64,000 nucleotides of DNA, taken from NCBI GenBank assembly GCA_029448655.1, contig JACCLO010000005.1, forward strand, positions 3,472,001 through 3,536,000, read 5' to 3'. Source of the stretch: Wolfiporia cocos (taxonomy: Eukaryota; Basidiomycota; Agaricomycetes; Polyporales; Phaeolaceae). The notes beneath the pieces are model-generated. The model saw only the letters and a program-made list of their open reading frames with translations. It made no database searches and had not been told where the DNA came from. The position numbers and the translations under genes are program-made. This document shows, in pieces, positions 33,398 to 44,625 of the stretch; within the stretch, counting starts at the first letter, position 1, and the number at the start of each line of letters is the position of its first letter.

Positions 33398-33408
33398 AAG
33401 ACGAGTCT
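33398..33408 (+). promoter_or_regulatory. Self-priming site of Ty3-C
   Basis: AAGACGAGTCT, one base inside the LTR, is an exact 11-nt reverse complement of agactcgtctt (33293-33303), which lies about 30 bp after the TATA box and so at the expected RNA 5' end. Confidence 0.85.
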
Positions 33409-34424
33409 CCACCCCGTGTAGCGGTTTACCCTACACAACCCCGGCTGTCACAGATAATGCGAAAGCATAATATCATAGACGTTACGGAGCAATAACTAGG
33501 GTACATTACCCGTACGTGGCGCCGGCATACATGGCCTACACCATAGAGTGTCTAATAGGCACCGAGCGTGGGAATATGAACTGCAGATATAGCTGGACCC
33601 TCGATAGCAGCATGAGCTGTTATTGTAGCCCTTTTGGGGGAGTGGCTATTATGCCACTCATAAGCACGTTGCATTGGGTCCGCAGCGCGTCTTGTGATAC
33701 CGGCGCACTAGGGGCAAAGTGCACCTTTCTTTTGCTCTTGTTGAACTTCGGTTCTCCGAGCACGTGATCGGTTCTCATACCCGCCACATCCCAGGGTTAA
33801 GGGATTAGAGTTCTGGGGGAATCTTGCAAACAGCGTGTAGGGGACCTCTCCTACCGTTGCTTCTAAGCTACTGGACCAACACCGTGCAACGCGGTTGTAA
33901 AGGTCTTGGGTTACAACCCCACCACAGTAACTGTGCACCCAACGCGTAATAGTCAAAGGCGTTAAGGGGCCCTGTGGCAGTGTACAGAGGCACTGGTCGT
34001 CTATTTATGGGCCTTACTGTCCCGACAATACGTGCATTACCGCGCCCCTGTTACTATAGAACCCAGCGCGTAACCCGCGGCTGAAGAGGCAGGAAATCGC
34101 CTAGTACTGTACCGGCACTTGCCGCCCTACGGTAGAATCTTTTACACGCCCCACCACATAGGCGGATAGTTCCCATGCCCCCGGTATCCCGAATTAGCTT
34201 CGGGGCTGGACGAGGTTTCGGAGGCTGCGTTTTCTTGCCGGCTTTGGAAAGAAAACCCCTTAGCGTTTCTTGGCACATCTCCGAAAAGAGGTGGACGCAG
34301 TTTGTAGTGGATTAAGACTTTCTAGTTACCACCCCGATAGCTCTTCGGAGGCGCCACAGTGGGCAGGTAGCGGTCTTGATCGCGACTACATCTTTCACAT
34401 ACATACACCTTCTCCTTACGTACG
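33409..34424 (+). other. Leader of Ty3-C
   Basis: About 760 nt of element sequence plus a TRIM-2 solo LTR. GC-rich, many short inverted repeats, no gene. A conventional ATG context precedes gag (tacgATGGCC at 34425). Confidence 0.6.
33446..33699 (+). repeat. Solo LTR of TRIM-2
   Basis: TGTCACAGATAATGCG to GTCTTGTGATA, 254 bp, TSD CCGGC (33441-33445 and 33700-33704). It is about 80-85% like the TRIM-2 LTRs by eye, so the family has diverged subtypes. Confidence 0.9.
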
Positions 34425-36512
34425 ATGGCCGCACAACCTCACGGCGTCGAATACATCCGCGGCCCACGACCCCCGCAAAACCCGTTCGAAGCCCAGACCC
34501 CGGCAGACGTCCCACTCCCCGCCTCAATTGACCCGTTCCGCCCAGGGCAGTGGGTGAACTACCAAATACACGGCCTCCCCGACGACTTTGCGTTCTTATC
34601 GGTAGCAGACAGCATACATGCCCCCCGACAGAACATCGAAGTCGCTCCGGTCCACACCGAAACCATTGGAGATGCACGCCCCGCTCGCTCGCTAGCCTAC
34701 GGAGCATCAGTTGAGGACCAAGGCCCCGGTGTGGAAAGGTTGGAACAGGCTTTCCAGTTGGCAAGGGAACAGTTGAACATGGTACGCGCAGGCAGCCAGT
34801 TGGGTCACATCGACTCGCCGCTCGCCATGCAGTGGGCATTCCCGCCCAACCCCACAACGGCAGATTTTGGTGCGCAATGCCAGCAGGTAGTACAGGCAAT
34901 GGTAGCGGTAGGGACATGGTCACGAGAAATGGGAGCTCGGTTCCTACGGGAGGCTCAACGGTTGCAGGCGGACGCTCTCCAGGCCGGAGACGCGGCATCA
35001 CTGCACAGCCAGGCACCACCCCCCGTCCGAACACCCGTCACGGAAGCCGAAAGCAGATTCCGACCGGTAGAAAACTGGGTTCGATCGGTGCACATGCACT
35101 CTCCCCAGCGGACACCGCACGGATCTCGGCCTCTCCCCACTCCCCCAACTCGTGGACATTCCCGGCAGACAAACCCATTCCTGCCCGGCTACACGCCACC
35201 GGTACTCACGGCCCCAGCCCCCATTCGTCCCGACAACTTCGCCCAGGCAGTCCGTCTGCCCCCGACGCACAACATGTTCGGTCACCCATTGCCAACACAG
35301 AATGCGCCCGTGAACACCTGGGGAGCCGCGCCTCTCCAAGGAACTCGTGCGTCTATGTGGAGGCCGATGAAACCGGCATCATCGCAATGGGACGCCTACT
35401 CGGTACTGCCCGAACCACGGCCCGACCCCCGGTACAAGTCCAAAGTCAGGGAACCGGAGGCCTTCACCGGCACCGGATTCACGGACTGGTACATGCGGCT
35501 CCAGCTGTATATCGATGACAACGCCCCCATCCTCTTCACCGACTCAAAGAAGGTGGGCGCGGCGATCTCGCTGATCCGCGGTCCCAAGGTCGATTCGTGG
35601 GTAACGGCGTTCACCAGGGAACATTACCTGGGAGGACAATGGAGGGTCAGCTGGCAACGGTTCGTCTGGGAGCTGCACCAAAAGTTCGACGACCCAGACC
35701 TGGAGAAAAAGGCGGCAGTAGCGGCAGAGCGACTCACCATGACGCTCGGTAAAGGCGAGGAGTACTTCCAGGAGCTAGAGCGACTCCTGGGAGAAGCCAA
35801 ATATGACCGGGAGAACCAGGTGGTCCACAGTTGGGTCACCAGGGCCATCCCCAAGGACATCTACTCCTCGGTTCACCAGGCATTCGTCGCCGCCACCGTC
35901 AACAACAAATCGCAGCGCGGGTATAATATCCAGATTCCGGAGGACTACGAATCCTGGAAACAGGCCATCCTCCGGACCGACAACGCGATGCGTCGACTCC
36001 GGGACGAAGAAAAGCTGCGGAGCACCAAGGGTACCACGGACAAGGGCAAGGAGCGTGCTAAGCCCGAGCGCGCTCCCCGAGCGGAGCCAACAGCCGAAGA
36101 AAGGGCAAACTTGCTCAAGAGGAAGTGCCACTCTTGCAGCAAGACGCAGGCCGAGGCACCTGGCAAAGAATGCACCAAGACATCCTGGCACCAGCCGAAC
36201 TGGCGGTCCAAGACCAACACCACCCCCGCCGCCAGTGGATCCGGAACGCAGCGAACTCGGCAGGCTATCGCAGGGAATGAAGCTCCGACGGTTCTCGGCG
36301 AGATCCCCCAGGAGGACTTTGTCCGAATGGTGGCCGCCTGGGCCAAGGAGAACCCTGACGCCGTGAAAGAAGCCGGGTTCGCACCCACTCAGGTAAGTCC
36401 CTCCCCCTCAAATCGCTTTTCAGTATTGGAAGTAGAAGAACCAGTAAACTCCAAAAAAGTGACTCGGCTGCCACGGAGAACGACGAACCGGTGGATGGAC
36501 TATATGGGCTAG
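34425..36512 (+). CDS. gag: Gag of Ty3-C
   Basis: 695 residues, uninterrupted. The N-terminal ~340 residues are Pro/Gln-rich and largely low complexity, with a helical stretch around RLEQAFQLAREQLNMV. The capsid-like region starts near VREPEAFTGTGFTDWYMRL (about 345) and goes to about 510. A basic segment (KGKERAKPERAPRAE) precedes a Cys/His cluster, CHSCSKTQ...CTKTSWHQ, which is not a standard CX2CX4HX4C knuckle. The last 40 residues overlap the start of pol in the -1 frame, so Pol is probably made by -1 frameshifting. The overlap contains CAAAAAAG (36452-36459), a possible but non-canonical slip site. It shares little sequence with the Ty3-A/M gags. Confidence 0.9.
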   Translation: MAAQPHGVEYIRGPRPPQNPFEAQTPADVPLPASIDPFRPGQWVNYQIHGLPDDFAFLSVADSIHAPRQNIEVAPVHTETIGDARPARSLAYGASVEDQGPGVERLEQAFQLAREQLNMVRAGSQLGHIDSPLAMQWAFPPNPTTADFGAQCQQVVQAMVAVGTWSREMGARFLREAQRLQADALQAGDAASLHSQAPPPVRTPVTEAESRFRPVENWVRSVHMHSPQRTPHGSRPLPTPPTRGHSRQTNPFLPGYTPPVLTAPAPIRPDNFAQAVRLPPTHNMFGHPLPTQNAPVNTWGAAPLQGTRASMWRPMKPASSQWDAYSVLPEPRPDPRYKSKVREPEAFTGTGFTDWYMRLQLYIDDNAPILFTDSKKVGAAISLIRGPKVDSWVTAFTREHYLGGQWRVSWQRFVWELHQKFDDPDLEKKAAVAAERLTMTLGKGEEYFQELERLLGEAKYDRENQVVHSWVTRAIPKDIYSSVHQAFVAATVNNKSQRGYNIQIPEDYESWKQAILRTDNAMRRLRDEEKLRSTKGTTDKGKERAKPERAPRAEPTAEERANLLKRKCHSCSKTQAEAPGKECTKTSWHQPNWRSKTNTTPAASGSGTQRTRQAIAGNEAPTVLGEIPQEDFVRMVAAWAKENPDAVKEAGFAPTQVSPSPSNRFSVLEVEEPVNSKKVTRLPRRTTNRWMDYMG

Positions 36513-39488
36513 AGACCGGGGCCCCGATATTAGAATCAGTATCTGTACCTCTCGCATCTGTAGAAACGGACATAGATGACGATGATGGAGCTTCAACATG
36601 CTCCGACGACTTGTTTGTAACAGCCTTGGAGGCGCCTCCCACTGGAGCGTGGTGGGAGGCAAATACCGTGCTTAATTCCTCCAATGTTAATGTAACATAT
36701 GTTCCGATGGATGTGGATCCGGTAGTGACACCTGATGTGGAAATGGCAGACACATCAGGTGCCACTAAGAAATCAGAAAAGAAAATGCGGCGTAGACGCG
36801 TCAAGAAGAAGACCGTCACGCTCGACATCTATTTAGACCACCCGCGGGCAATCCCACCTGAGCGCAAAAGCGAAGGTGCCGCCGGGTACGACCTCTACTC
36901 TGCGGAGGAGGTTGTCGTTCCTAATGGGAAACGTATCACCGTAGACACTGGCATCAAAATCAGGATGCCAGCCGGTGTATACGGACGTATCGCTCCACGA
37001 TCTGGACTCGCCCTCAAGGGAGTCGACGTGGAAGGCGGTGTAGTAGACGAAGACTACACCGGCCGGGTAAAAGTCATACTGAATAATCAGACCGGAGCAG
37101 ATTATCAGGTCGAGTATGGGGACAGAATTGCCCAGTTCATACTCAAATGCAACATGACACCCAACACCAAGATCGTCAAGTCGATCCGCGAAACCACGCG
37201 AGGAACACAGGGTTTCGGCTCAACTGGTGAGAAACTCAGGGGAAGTGTAGTGGTCATCCAGACGGGAAAACGGGGAAAGCAGATCGAAGTACCGATCACT
37301 CTCCACCGCCCCGACGGACGGGCCCTCTTCACAAAGGCTCTCATCGATTCCGGTTCCACTGGATCGGTGATCAGTAAGTCCTACGTGGAAGAACACCAAC
37401 TCGAGCAGATCCCATTGGACCGCCCTATCAAGCTGTTCAACGCGGACGGATCAACCAACAGCATGGGGCTCATGACGCACTATGTCGAGCTCCAAATGCA
37501 GATCGACACGCACTTGGAAACCCGCAAGTTCCACGTTACGGAACTCAGCTCTGCGGACATCTTCCTCGACTTCGACTGGCTCGAAGACCACAACCCTTCC
37601 ATCGACTGGAAGAAGCGACGGATCACGTTCTCTTGTGACTGCGAACACGAGCAGATCGAGGACGGTGATCACATTTACTACATTTTCGCTGACGCATGGA
37701 TCCGAAACAGGGACGAGTGCAGAGCGGACATCGCCAAACGAATCCGCGCCACGAAGGCAACCGAAATTGCCATCGCGACTGGCAAAACCACGGAAGCCAA
37801 AACGTTCGAGGAGGTCGTACCCGAGTACTTACATGAATTCAAAGACGTGTTTGAGGAAAAGGAATTTGACACACTCCCGGAACGGCGACCGTGGGATCAC
37901 GCCATCGAGCTCCTCCCCAATTCGGAACCATACGCGGGCAAGATTTATGCCCTTTCACCTAGAGAACAAGAAGCTTTGGACGATTTCCTAGAAGAGCAAT
38001 TGCGCACGGGCCGCATCCGCCCATCGAAGTCGCCATGGGGGGCACCCTTCTTCTTTGTCAAAAAGAAGGATGGGAAACTACGCCCTATCCAGGACTATCG
38101 AAAGTTGAACCAGATGACCAAGAAGAACAAGTACCCGCTCCCGCTCATCACGGAGCTACTCAACAAGCTTAAACGCGCTAAGTACTTTTCCAAATTGGAC
38201 ATTTGTTGGGGATACACCAACATCCGAATCAAGGAAGGCGACAAAGAGAAAGCCGCCTTCATCACTAATAGAGGGCTCTACGAGCCATTAGTGATGTTCT
38301 TCGGAATGTGCAACGCACCAGGCACGTTCCAGACCTTGATGAACGACATATTTAGAGACCTAGTCCTCACGGGGAAGGTCATTGTATATTTGGACGATAT
38401 CCTTATTTTCACGGAGAACCAGAAAGAACATAGAGAAATCCTGCGCAAGGTTCTTTTGGTTCTCCGTCAAAATAAGTTGACCTGTAAACCAGAAAAGTGC
38501 GAATTCGAGAAATCCGAAGTAGAGTACTTAGGGCACATAATCTCTCACGGGGAAATCCGTATGGATCCCGCGAAGGTAGCTGCAGTAGCCGAATGGCCAG
38601 CTCCTCGGAACAAGAAGGAAGTGCAATCCTTCATTGGATTTGCAAATTTCTACCGGAGATTCATACCCAAGTTCTCAACGGTAGCACACCCCCTTATCAA
38701 TCTAACCAAAGATGGAGAATGGCAATGGGGCGTGACAGAACAGGAATGCTTCGACAAGTTAAAAAATATCTTCGTCACAGCACCTGTACTAGGGATACCA
38801 AACAATGACGATCCGTTCCGCATCGAGGCAGACTCTTCAGACTTTGCAACCGGGGCCTGCCTCATGCAGAACCAGGACGGCATCTGGAAACCCATAGCGT
38901 ACCATTCAAAGACGCTACTACCGGCAGAACGAAACTACGAGATTTACGATCGCGAACTACTGGCCATAATGCGCGCCCTAGACGAATGGCGGCATTTTGT
39001 AATGGGTGCAAAACACCCTGTAGAAGTATTAACGGACCATAAGAATCTAGAATACTTTAAGACTCCACAGAAAATTAATCCGCGACAAGCCCAGTGGATG
39101 ACGGAACTTGCCGAGTATAACCTACAACTCGTGCACATCCCCGGGAAGACCAATGGAAGAGCAGACGGACTTTCCCGACAAGGGGGCCATGACAGCGACA
39201 ACAAGGCACACCTCGAGGAACAGACCGTCCTGAAGGATCACCTCTTTGCCAAAGACAGCACAGAAAGGCTGAGATCCTCTTTCTATACCTTACCTCACGG
39301 GATAACCAACGAGGAGGTTAGAGAGAGAGTCAAAGCGGAAGCCGCTCTCTACGACAAGGAGGTAGTAGAAGGATCAGTGGAAACGGCCGAGGACGGCCTA
39401 CGCTACAGGAGGGGGAAGTTGATCATTCCGAGAGACGAGGAATTAATCGGAAAAATCATTTCTTCATTCCACGACACGGTCTCGGCAG
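36491..39488 (+). CDS. pol: Pol of Ty3-C, first part: dUTPase-protease-RT-RNase H
   Basis: About 1000 residues, open up to the Ty3-M insertion. After an acidic linker comes a complete dUTPase (about 110-247): motif 1 GYDLYSAEE, motif 2 GRIAPRSGLA, motif 3 GGVVDEDYTGRV, motif 4 GDRIAQFI, motif 5 RGTQGFGSTG. Then the aspartic protease (ALIDSGSTGSVI, DSG at about 286-288), RT (QDYRKLNQMT, FGMCNAPGTFQ, VYLDDILIF at about 632-640), RNase H (RIEADSSDFATG, YEIYDRELLAI, VLTDHKNLEYF) and the linker RRGKLIIP. dUTPase ahead of protease is the order seen in betaretroviruses, unlike Ty3-A/M where it is last. The frame resumes at 49594. The ATG at 36491 is nominal; the frame is open further upstream. Confidence 0.95.
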
Positions 39489-40107
39489 TAACACAAGATA
39501 ACAACTTACTTGTAATGTTCTTGGTTTTGCTGGTTAGGCAAGGGATAAGTAGATGTTAAGCAGGATACGTTGAGTGGTTAACTCGTAGTATGAATGCAAT
39601 GAATAGAACTGAGGCAATAGCGCTCAGCAAGTCCAGTATATATACATGATAAATAAGACCCCTAACAGTCTTATTAGATAATACTAATGTCCGTATTCGT
39701 ATGTACAAGTCCCCAGGTACCTAAGTACTTAGTAATATACGATAAATACATATGCCGATCAAAACCGGGATATAGGAAGGCGGCGTAGGCCGCGCGAATG
39801 GCGTTTTGCGCTCTTGTCATTACAAAGACGGGGCGTGACCAAAGCCCGGTCCGCTGACGTTTATATTCTGACGGCTTCCGGACGGAATGTCCGATTGGCA
39901 GAAACTAGACATGTGACTGATGGTAACTACTAGTGATAAGATAAGACCGTCGCTACGGGAGATAGCGCGGCCATCATTCGGCACGTATGTAACCGTAAAC
40001 TTATGAACCAGATAAGCTAGTTATTGGTCTAGAAAGTCGTAGATAATTCGTAGAATTGCCGGAAAAATAGTAAGAAATATAGGGAAACTAGGAGAATTCT
40101 TGTGACA
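39489..40107 (-). repeat. 3' LTR of Ty3-M
   Basis: 619 bp. On the plus strand TAACACAAGATAACAAC to GAATTCTTGTGACA; on the element strand it starts TGTCACAAG and ends CTTGTGTTA. TATA-like tgtatatatactgg on the minus strand (about 39637-39650). Confidence 0.95.
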
Positions 40108-40121
40108 TTACCCCCCCCTTA
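40108..40121 (-). promoter_or_regulatory. Polypurine tract of Ty3-M
   Basis: On the minus strand aaggggggggtaa directly before the 3' LTR; plus-strand primer site. Confidence 0.8.
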
Positions 40122-40197
40122 GATTTCAACGACCCCGTTGAGAGTAGAAGTTGTGCTAGAGCCCATTGAAGGGTTAGACTTTACGATTTTTCCACTT

Positions 40198-43100
40198 TTA
40201 TCGTCCTGTCGATCCAAAACCTTGTGTACCGCGCTTAGTTGGCTTGTTGAACTGCTCGTTGTAGGGCCCACTTCCATGTAGGTGAGGTCGAATTTCTTTT
40301 TCGAACTTCTCCTTGGTCATGGATTCCTGTATTTCGGGTGTGATCGCTACTTCGCAAATTAGCTGAGCAATTCGATCGCCTTTCTTTACTTGGTACGGGT
40401 CTCCAGTGAGGTTCATCAACATGACAAAGACTTCTCCGCGGTAGTCATGGTCTATTACTCCTGCAAGGACATCGATGCCCTTTTTCGCAAGTCCAGACCT
40501 TGGCGCTATCCGACCGTATGTCCCATATGGAACTTTGATACGAATGTCTGTGGGGACCGTGGCGGATTTCCATGAATTAATTAGGATATCCTGCGCGGCG
40601 TATAGATCATAGCCGATCGCATCGGTTGTTCCCCTGGTCGGTAGTTTGCCATTGACTCCTACTTCGATTTCCAAGTCTTCGTTGAACTCAACATCGGAAT
40701 GTACCCATTGCCCTGTAAAGGGGTCGCGCTTGTAGTACACTTTCGGTTGTGTAGGGTCGACATCGTCTCGATATTGGGGCCAATCATCGGGCCAGACACA
40801 CGTGTCCGAGTCCCAATCTGGCGAGTCAGGGTCGAAGACGGCTACAGTCTGCCGTGTTCCGCCGAGTCTAGTTGATCGGCGAAGGGGTTGATTTGGGTCG
40901 GTACTAAGGGCTGAATATTTTGCCTTGTACTCGTCCAGTATCTCCTTAGCGTTAGCCAGATGTTCCTCGATTTCCCACGTGTCTTCCGCAGGTCCGGTGC
41001 CTTTCCAATGGATAAGGTATTCCCACCGGCCGCGTCGGTTACGATGGTCGAGAATGGCTTCCACTTCCCATTCTTCCGGGTCTTCCATTTCCATTGGCCT
41101 GTCGGCCGCTGGAGGGTGACTTTTCTGACCTTCGATGGTGGATTCCTTGTACATGACCAATTTTGAAGCATGGAACACAGGGTGGTAAGCCCTATATTGT
41201 GCGTCCATGTACACCTTGAACGTTACCGGTCCCAATTTCTCCGTGATTCGGAATGGGCCGATGTAGCGAGGGGCTAGACTCCTTTCGGTGTCTTGCCAAC
41301 TTCGCACGTCCACGAGTACTTTGTCGCCCACTTTGAAGGGGACAACTTGCTTCTTCTGGTCATAGTACCAGGACCATCTTTCGGCTGCAACTTTCATTGC
41401 CGCCTTAGCTTTCTCTTGTGCAGAGAACCGTTTGTTCGCAATTTCTACTAAGTCTTTGTTTCGACTTGGTTCGAAACTGCTTGGTCCTGCAATAGGATGA
41501 CGACCTAATTCCACCAGGAATGGAGATTCCTTGGTAGTTTCGCTGGCTGCATTATTGTACGCAAATTCCGCTGTTGGCAGGAACTCTGACCAGTTATCTT
41601 TTTGGTACGTGTTAATGTAGCACCGTAGATACTGTTCAAGTATTTGATTCACTCGTTCGGTTTGTCCATCTGCCTGCGGGTGGTACGCAGTAGTCATCGA
41701 CCTTTGAATTCCTAGCAGGGTGCACCATTCACCAAATAGTTTTGAGGCGAATTGCGTCCCTCTGTCCGATACTATCTGTTTTGGTAACCCGTGTAAGGGA
41801 TATACCTTTTGATAGAGTATCGTAGCTAGGTCTTTTGTTGAGAAGGTATTTTCGATTGGGAAAAACCTTGCTCTTTTGGTCAACCGATCCACTACGACCA
41901 TGATCGCGTCATGCATTCCCGATGGGGGTAGCTGAGTAATCAGGTCTATTGTCACCACTTCCCACGGGCCTGACGGCACCGGTAAGGGTTGCAGGGGGCC
42001 GTACGGCTTCTGCGGGTGGTTCTTCATACGTTGGCATGTGTCACATCCGTCTACGTATTTTTTGACGTAAACGAACATTCCGGGCCACCAATAGTTGCGG
42101 CTTAGCAATTCGTACGTTTTATAGCGTCCGAAATGCCCAGCTGACTTGTGGTCGTGATGATACTCGACCACTTGCCGTCTGATATCCGCTGGTGTAGCTG
42201 GAACGTAGACTTTGCCTCTTCGGAGGAGTAACCCTCCTTCGTAGTTCCATTCTGATAGGTCTTTTTTGAATTCACGAGGGCCGGATGAGAGCAGCTCCTT
42301 GTAGTCTTTTGTGACCTTGTCGTCTAGCAACGCTTTGCGAATCTCTCGGAGTATCGATTCATCTTCCGATTGTGGGGCAGCATGGGAGGTATCAAGAGCC
42401 ATTGCCATGTACTCTTGCTCGAACCACTCAGGTTTCAGAAGAACCTGGTCGCGATTATCGAGATCCACCCCCTCCTCATGGTCTGGCCGCCTGGACAGAG
42501 GATCCGCGGTTAGCATTGTTTTGCCAGGTTTGTGCTTCATTTGGAAGTTGAAGCGTGAGAGGTACAGTGCCCAACGGGCTTGTCGTCTCGTCAGTTTTTG
42601 CGCCGTTTTGAAATAGGTCAGGTTCAGATGATCCGACCATATCTCGAATTTTTCAGGGTGTCCCTCTAGGTAGTGTCTCCACTCCTCTAGAGCCCTGATG
42701 ACAGCCAACATTTCCTTGTCGTAGATCTCGTAGTTCCTTTCCGGGGCACTTAGCGACTTGCTATAGTACGCCACGGGGTGGAATTTTTTATCCGTAGGAT
42801 CTAACTGAGATAGTACTGCTCCGGTAGCGAAGTCTGATGCATCTGTTTCTACGCGGAAGGGCTGATCGTGCGACGGAATTCGAAGCACGGGCGCTTTGGT
42901 AAATGCTTCCTTTAGGGTTTGGAAGGCATTTTCCTGCTCGGCGTCCCAATGCCAAGCTTCTGACTTCTTGGTCAGCATGGTGAGTGGTTTGGCTATTTTT
43001 GAGAAGCCTTCTATGAATCGCCTGTAGAAGTTGGCGAATCCAAGGAAAGCTTGAACCTCTTTGACCTTAGTAGGTCTGGGCCAGTCCTGAACTCCGGCGT

Positions 43101-44625
43101 ACTTTTTCGGATCCATCATGATGTTACCGTCGGAAATGATCATTCCTAGGTATTCGATGGAAGATTGTTCGAAAAAGCACTTTTCGGGCTTAGCATACAA
43201 GTCCGAGTCCTTCAGGGTTTGGAGAACCCCTTTGGTAAGTCGCCGATGTTCCTCCATATCATTCCCGAAAATCAAGATGTCGTCTAGGTAGACAACCACC
43301 TTGCCGGTCCGAATGAACGGTGCGAGGATAGAATTCATCATCGCTTGGAACGTTGCGGGGGCATTGCAGAAACCGAAATACATTACCGTTGCCTCGTATA
43401 GTCCACGGTGTGTAATAAACGCCGTCTTCCATTCATCACCTTCCTTGATGCGGACATTGTTATATCCCCATCTAAGGTCGATTTTGGTGAAGATGGTCGC
43501 ATGGGACAATTGATCGATGAGATCATCGATCCGAGGTATCGGATAACGATTTTTTACGGTTATTTCGTTTAGCCTCCTGTAATCGACAACCATCCGCAGT
43601 CCTCCGTCCTTTTTATGGACGAAGAAGACCGGGGATGCCATCGGACTTTCGGATGGTTGAATGTAACCCTTCCGTAGTTCGGTGTCTATCCACTCATCCA
43701 AGCTATTACGCTCTTGGGGAGACATTTTGTATGGTTTTACCGGTGGTGGAAGCTGCGCATCTGGTTCAAGCACTATGGCGTGATCCCAGGGCTTCCGTTC
43801 CGGCATCCTCTCTGACGCCTTTTGTGAGAACACCGTTGGCCCATACTCTTGGTATTGTTCGGGCACTAACGATCGCCATTTTTCAATGTCGATCGGTGGT
43901 GTGTTTTCCTCACGGTCGTCTGCTTCGTCGAGGTCTTTGTCAAGTACCTCGGCTACCAACTGTGTCAGCCGGTTCATTTCTTCGTCGTCAAGGGTTGCCA
44001 CCCAAGCGATCAAAGGATTTTCGGGGTCCTCCTCTCCTAATATGTCCACGGGAGTATCCCAAATCGAATTTACTTCGATGATTTCTTTTTCTGGGAGTTC
44101 AACTGCTTCCTCCTCAGAAGGGCGGTTGCCCTTTTTTCTGGCGTAGGGTTGGTCGTGTGTACAGCGTGCATATTCCATTTCTCCTTTCCTCCAGTCAAAG
44201 GTAGGATTGTGGAGACGCAACCAGTCATAGCCAAGGATTAGGTCTGGTTCTAGGTGCATGACCGTCAGACCTATTTTTTCCTTGTGTGTGCCATGTTGCA
44301 TAAATGCTTTTACTGATTGCGTTAAGCGGCCAGCGACGTTTTCTGTTCCGTCTGCGTTTGTAACCGTAATGGGAAACGCTAGTTTGTCGGTGACCAGCTT
44401 ATGTTTATCGACCAATCGTTGTGATATGACCGATATGGTTGCACCGCTGTCGATTAAAGCCAGAGCCTGCACTTTTTGCCCATATACCCAGAGTGTTACT
44501 TCGACACGGAATGATCGAGCGAAGTCGCGCGCATCGTTGCCAAAAATATGATACATTGACTCGAATACACTCTTTACAGCGGGTACGGGACTAAAATTAC
44601 ACGGGAGCACAAGTGGGCAGGTCAT
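40198..44625 (-). CDS. pol: Pol of Ty3-M: protease-RT-RNase H-integrase-chromodomain-dUTPase
   Basis: About 1475 residues (numbers counted from the codon just before the ATG). Protease ALALIDSGAT (DSG 60-62). RT with VVYLDDILIF (YLDD 447-450). RNase H acids D596, E634, D666 in VETDASDF, NYEIYDKE, IWSDHLNL. Integrase zinc region (HHDHKSAGH, CDTC 862-865) and DDE triad D895, D955, E991 with 35 residues between the last two. GPF module (RYIGPFRI). Chromodomain about 1185-1236 (EEWEVEAILDH, YLIHWKGTG..EDTWE). dUTPase about 1318-1475 with all five motifs (GYDLYAAQD, GRIAPRSGLA, GVIDHDYRGEV, GDRIAQLI, RGTQGFGSTG). Starts at the ATG 44625-44623, whose A is the last base of the gag stop TGA (TGATG). 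That points to termination-reinitiation rather than frameshifting. Confidence 0.97.
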   Translation of the reverse strand: MTCPLVLPCNFSPVPAVKSVFESMYHIFGNDARDFARSFRVEVTLWVYGQKVQALALIDSGATISVISQRLVDKHKLVTDKLAFPITVTNADGTENVAGRLTQSVKAFMQHGTHKEKIGLTVMHLEPDLILGYDWLRLHNPTFDWRKGEMEYARCTHDQPYARKKGNRPSEEEAVELPEKEIIEVNSIWDTPVDILGEEDPENPLIAWVATLDDEEMNRLTQLVAEVLDKDLDEADDREENTPPIDIEKWRSLVPEQYQEYGPTVFSQKASERMPERKPWDHAIVLEPDAQLPPPVKPYKMSPQERNSLDEWIDTELRKGYIQPSESPMASPVFFVHKKDGGLRMVVDYRRLNEITVKNRYPIPRIDDLIDQLSHATIFTKIDLRWGYNNVRIKEGDEWKTAFITHRGLYEATVMYFGFCNAPATFQAMMNSILAPFIRTGKVVVYLDDILIFGNDMEEHRRLTKGVLQTLKDSDLYAKPEKCFFEQSSIEYLGMIISDGNIMMDPKKYAGVQDWPRPTKVKEVQAFLGFANFYRRFIEGFSKIAKPLTMLTKKSEAWHWDAEQENAFQTLKEAFTKAPVLRIPSHDQPFRVETDASDFATGAVLSQLDPTDKKFHPVAYYSKSLSAPERNYEIYDKEMLAVIRALEEWRHYLEGHPEKFEIWSDHLNLTYFKTAQKLTRRQARWALYLSRFNFQMKHKPGKTMLTADPLSRRPDHEEGVDLDNRDQVLLKPEWFEQEYMAMALDTSHAAPQSEDESILREIRKALLDDKVTKDYKELLSSGPREFKKDLSEWNYEGGLLLRRGKVYVPATPADIRRQVVEYHHDHKSAGHFGRYKTYELLSRNYWWPGMFVYVKKYVDGCDTCQRMKNHPQKPYGPLQPLPVPSGPWEVVTIDLITQLPPSGMHDAIMVVVDRLTKRARFFPIENTFSTKDLATILYQKVYPLHGLPKQIVSDRGTQFASKLFGEWCTLLGIQRSMTTAYHPQADGQTERVNQILEQYLRCYINTYQKDNWSEFLPTAEFAYNNAASETTKESPFLVELGRHPIAGPSSFEPSRNKDLVEIANKRFSAQEKAKAAMKVAAERWSWYYDQKKQVVPFKVGDKVLVDVRSWQDTERSLAPRYIGPFRITEKLGPVTFKVYMDAQYRAYHPVFHASKLVMYKESTIEGQKSHPPAADRPMEMEDPEEWEVEAILDHRNRRGRWEYLIHWKGTGPAEDTWEIEEHLANAKEILDEYKAKYSALSTDPNQPLRRSTRLGGTRQTVAVFDPDSPDWDSDTCVWPDDWPQYRDDVDPTQPKVYYKRDPFTGQWVHSDVEFNEDLEIEVGVNGKLPTRGTTDAIGYDLYAAQDILINSWKSATVPTDIRIKVPYGTYGRIAPRSGLAKKGIDVLAGVIDHDYRGEVFVMLMNLTGDPYQVKKGDRIAQLICEVAITPEIQESMTKEKFEKEIRPHLHGSGPYNEQFNKPTKRGTQGFGSTGR

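Noticed and set aside
34312..35034. 240-codon antisense ORF opposite Ty3-C gag
   Set aside because: It is a GC-driven shadow of gag, with no domain.
36393..36423. Possible mini-intron GTAAGT...TTTTCAG at the gag-pol overlap of Ty3-C
   Set aside because: It is only 31 nt, too short for a normal fungal intron, and removing it shifts gag into a frame other than the pol frame. Nearby AG acceptors give the same wrong phase.
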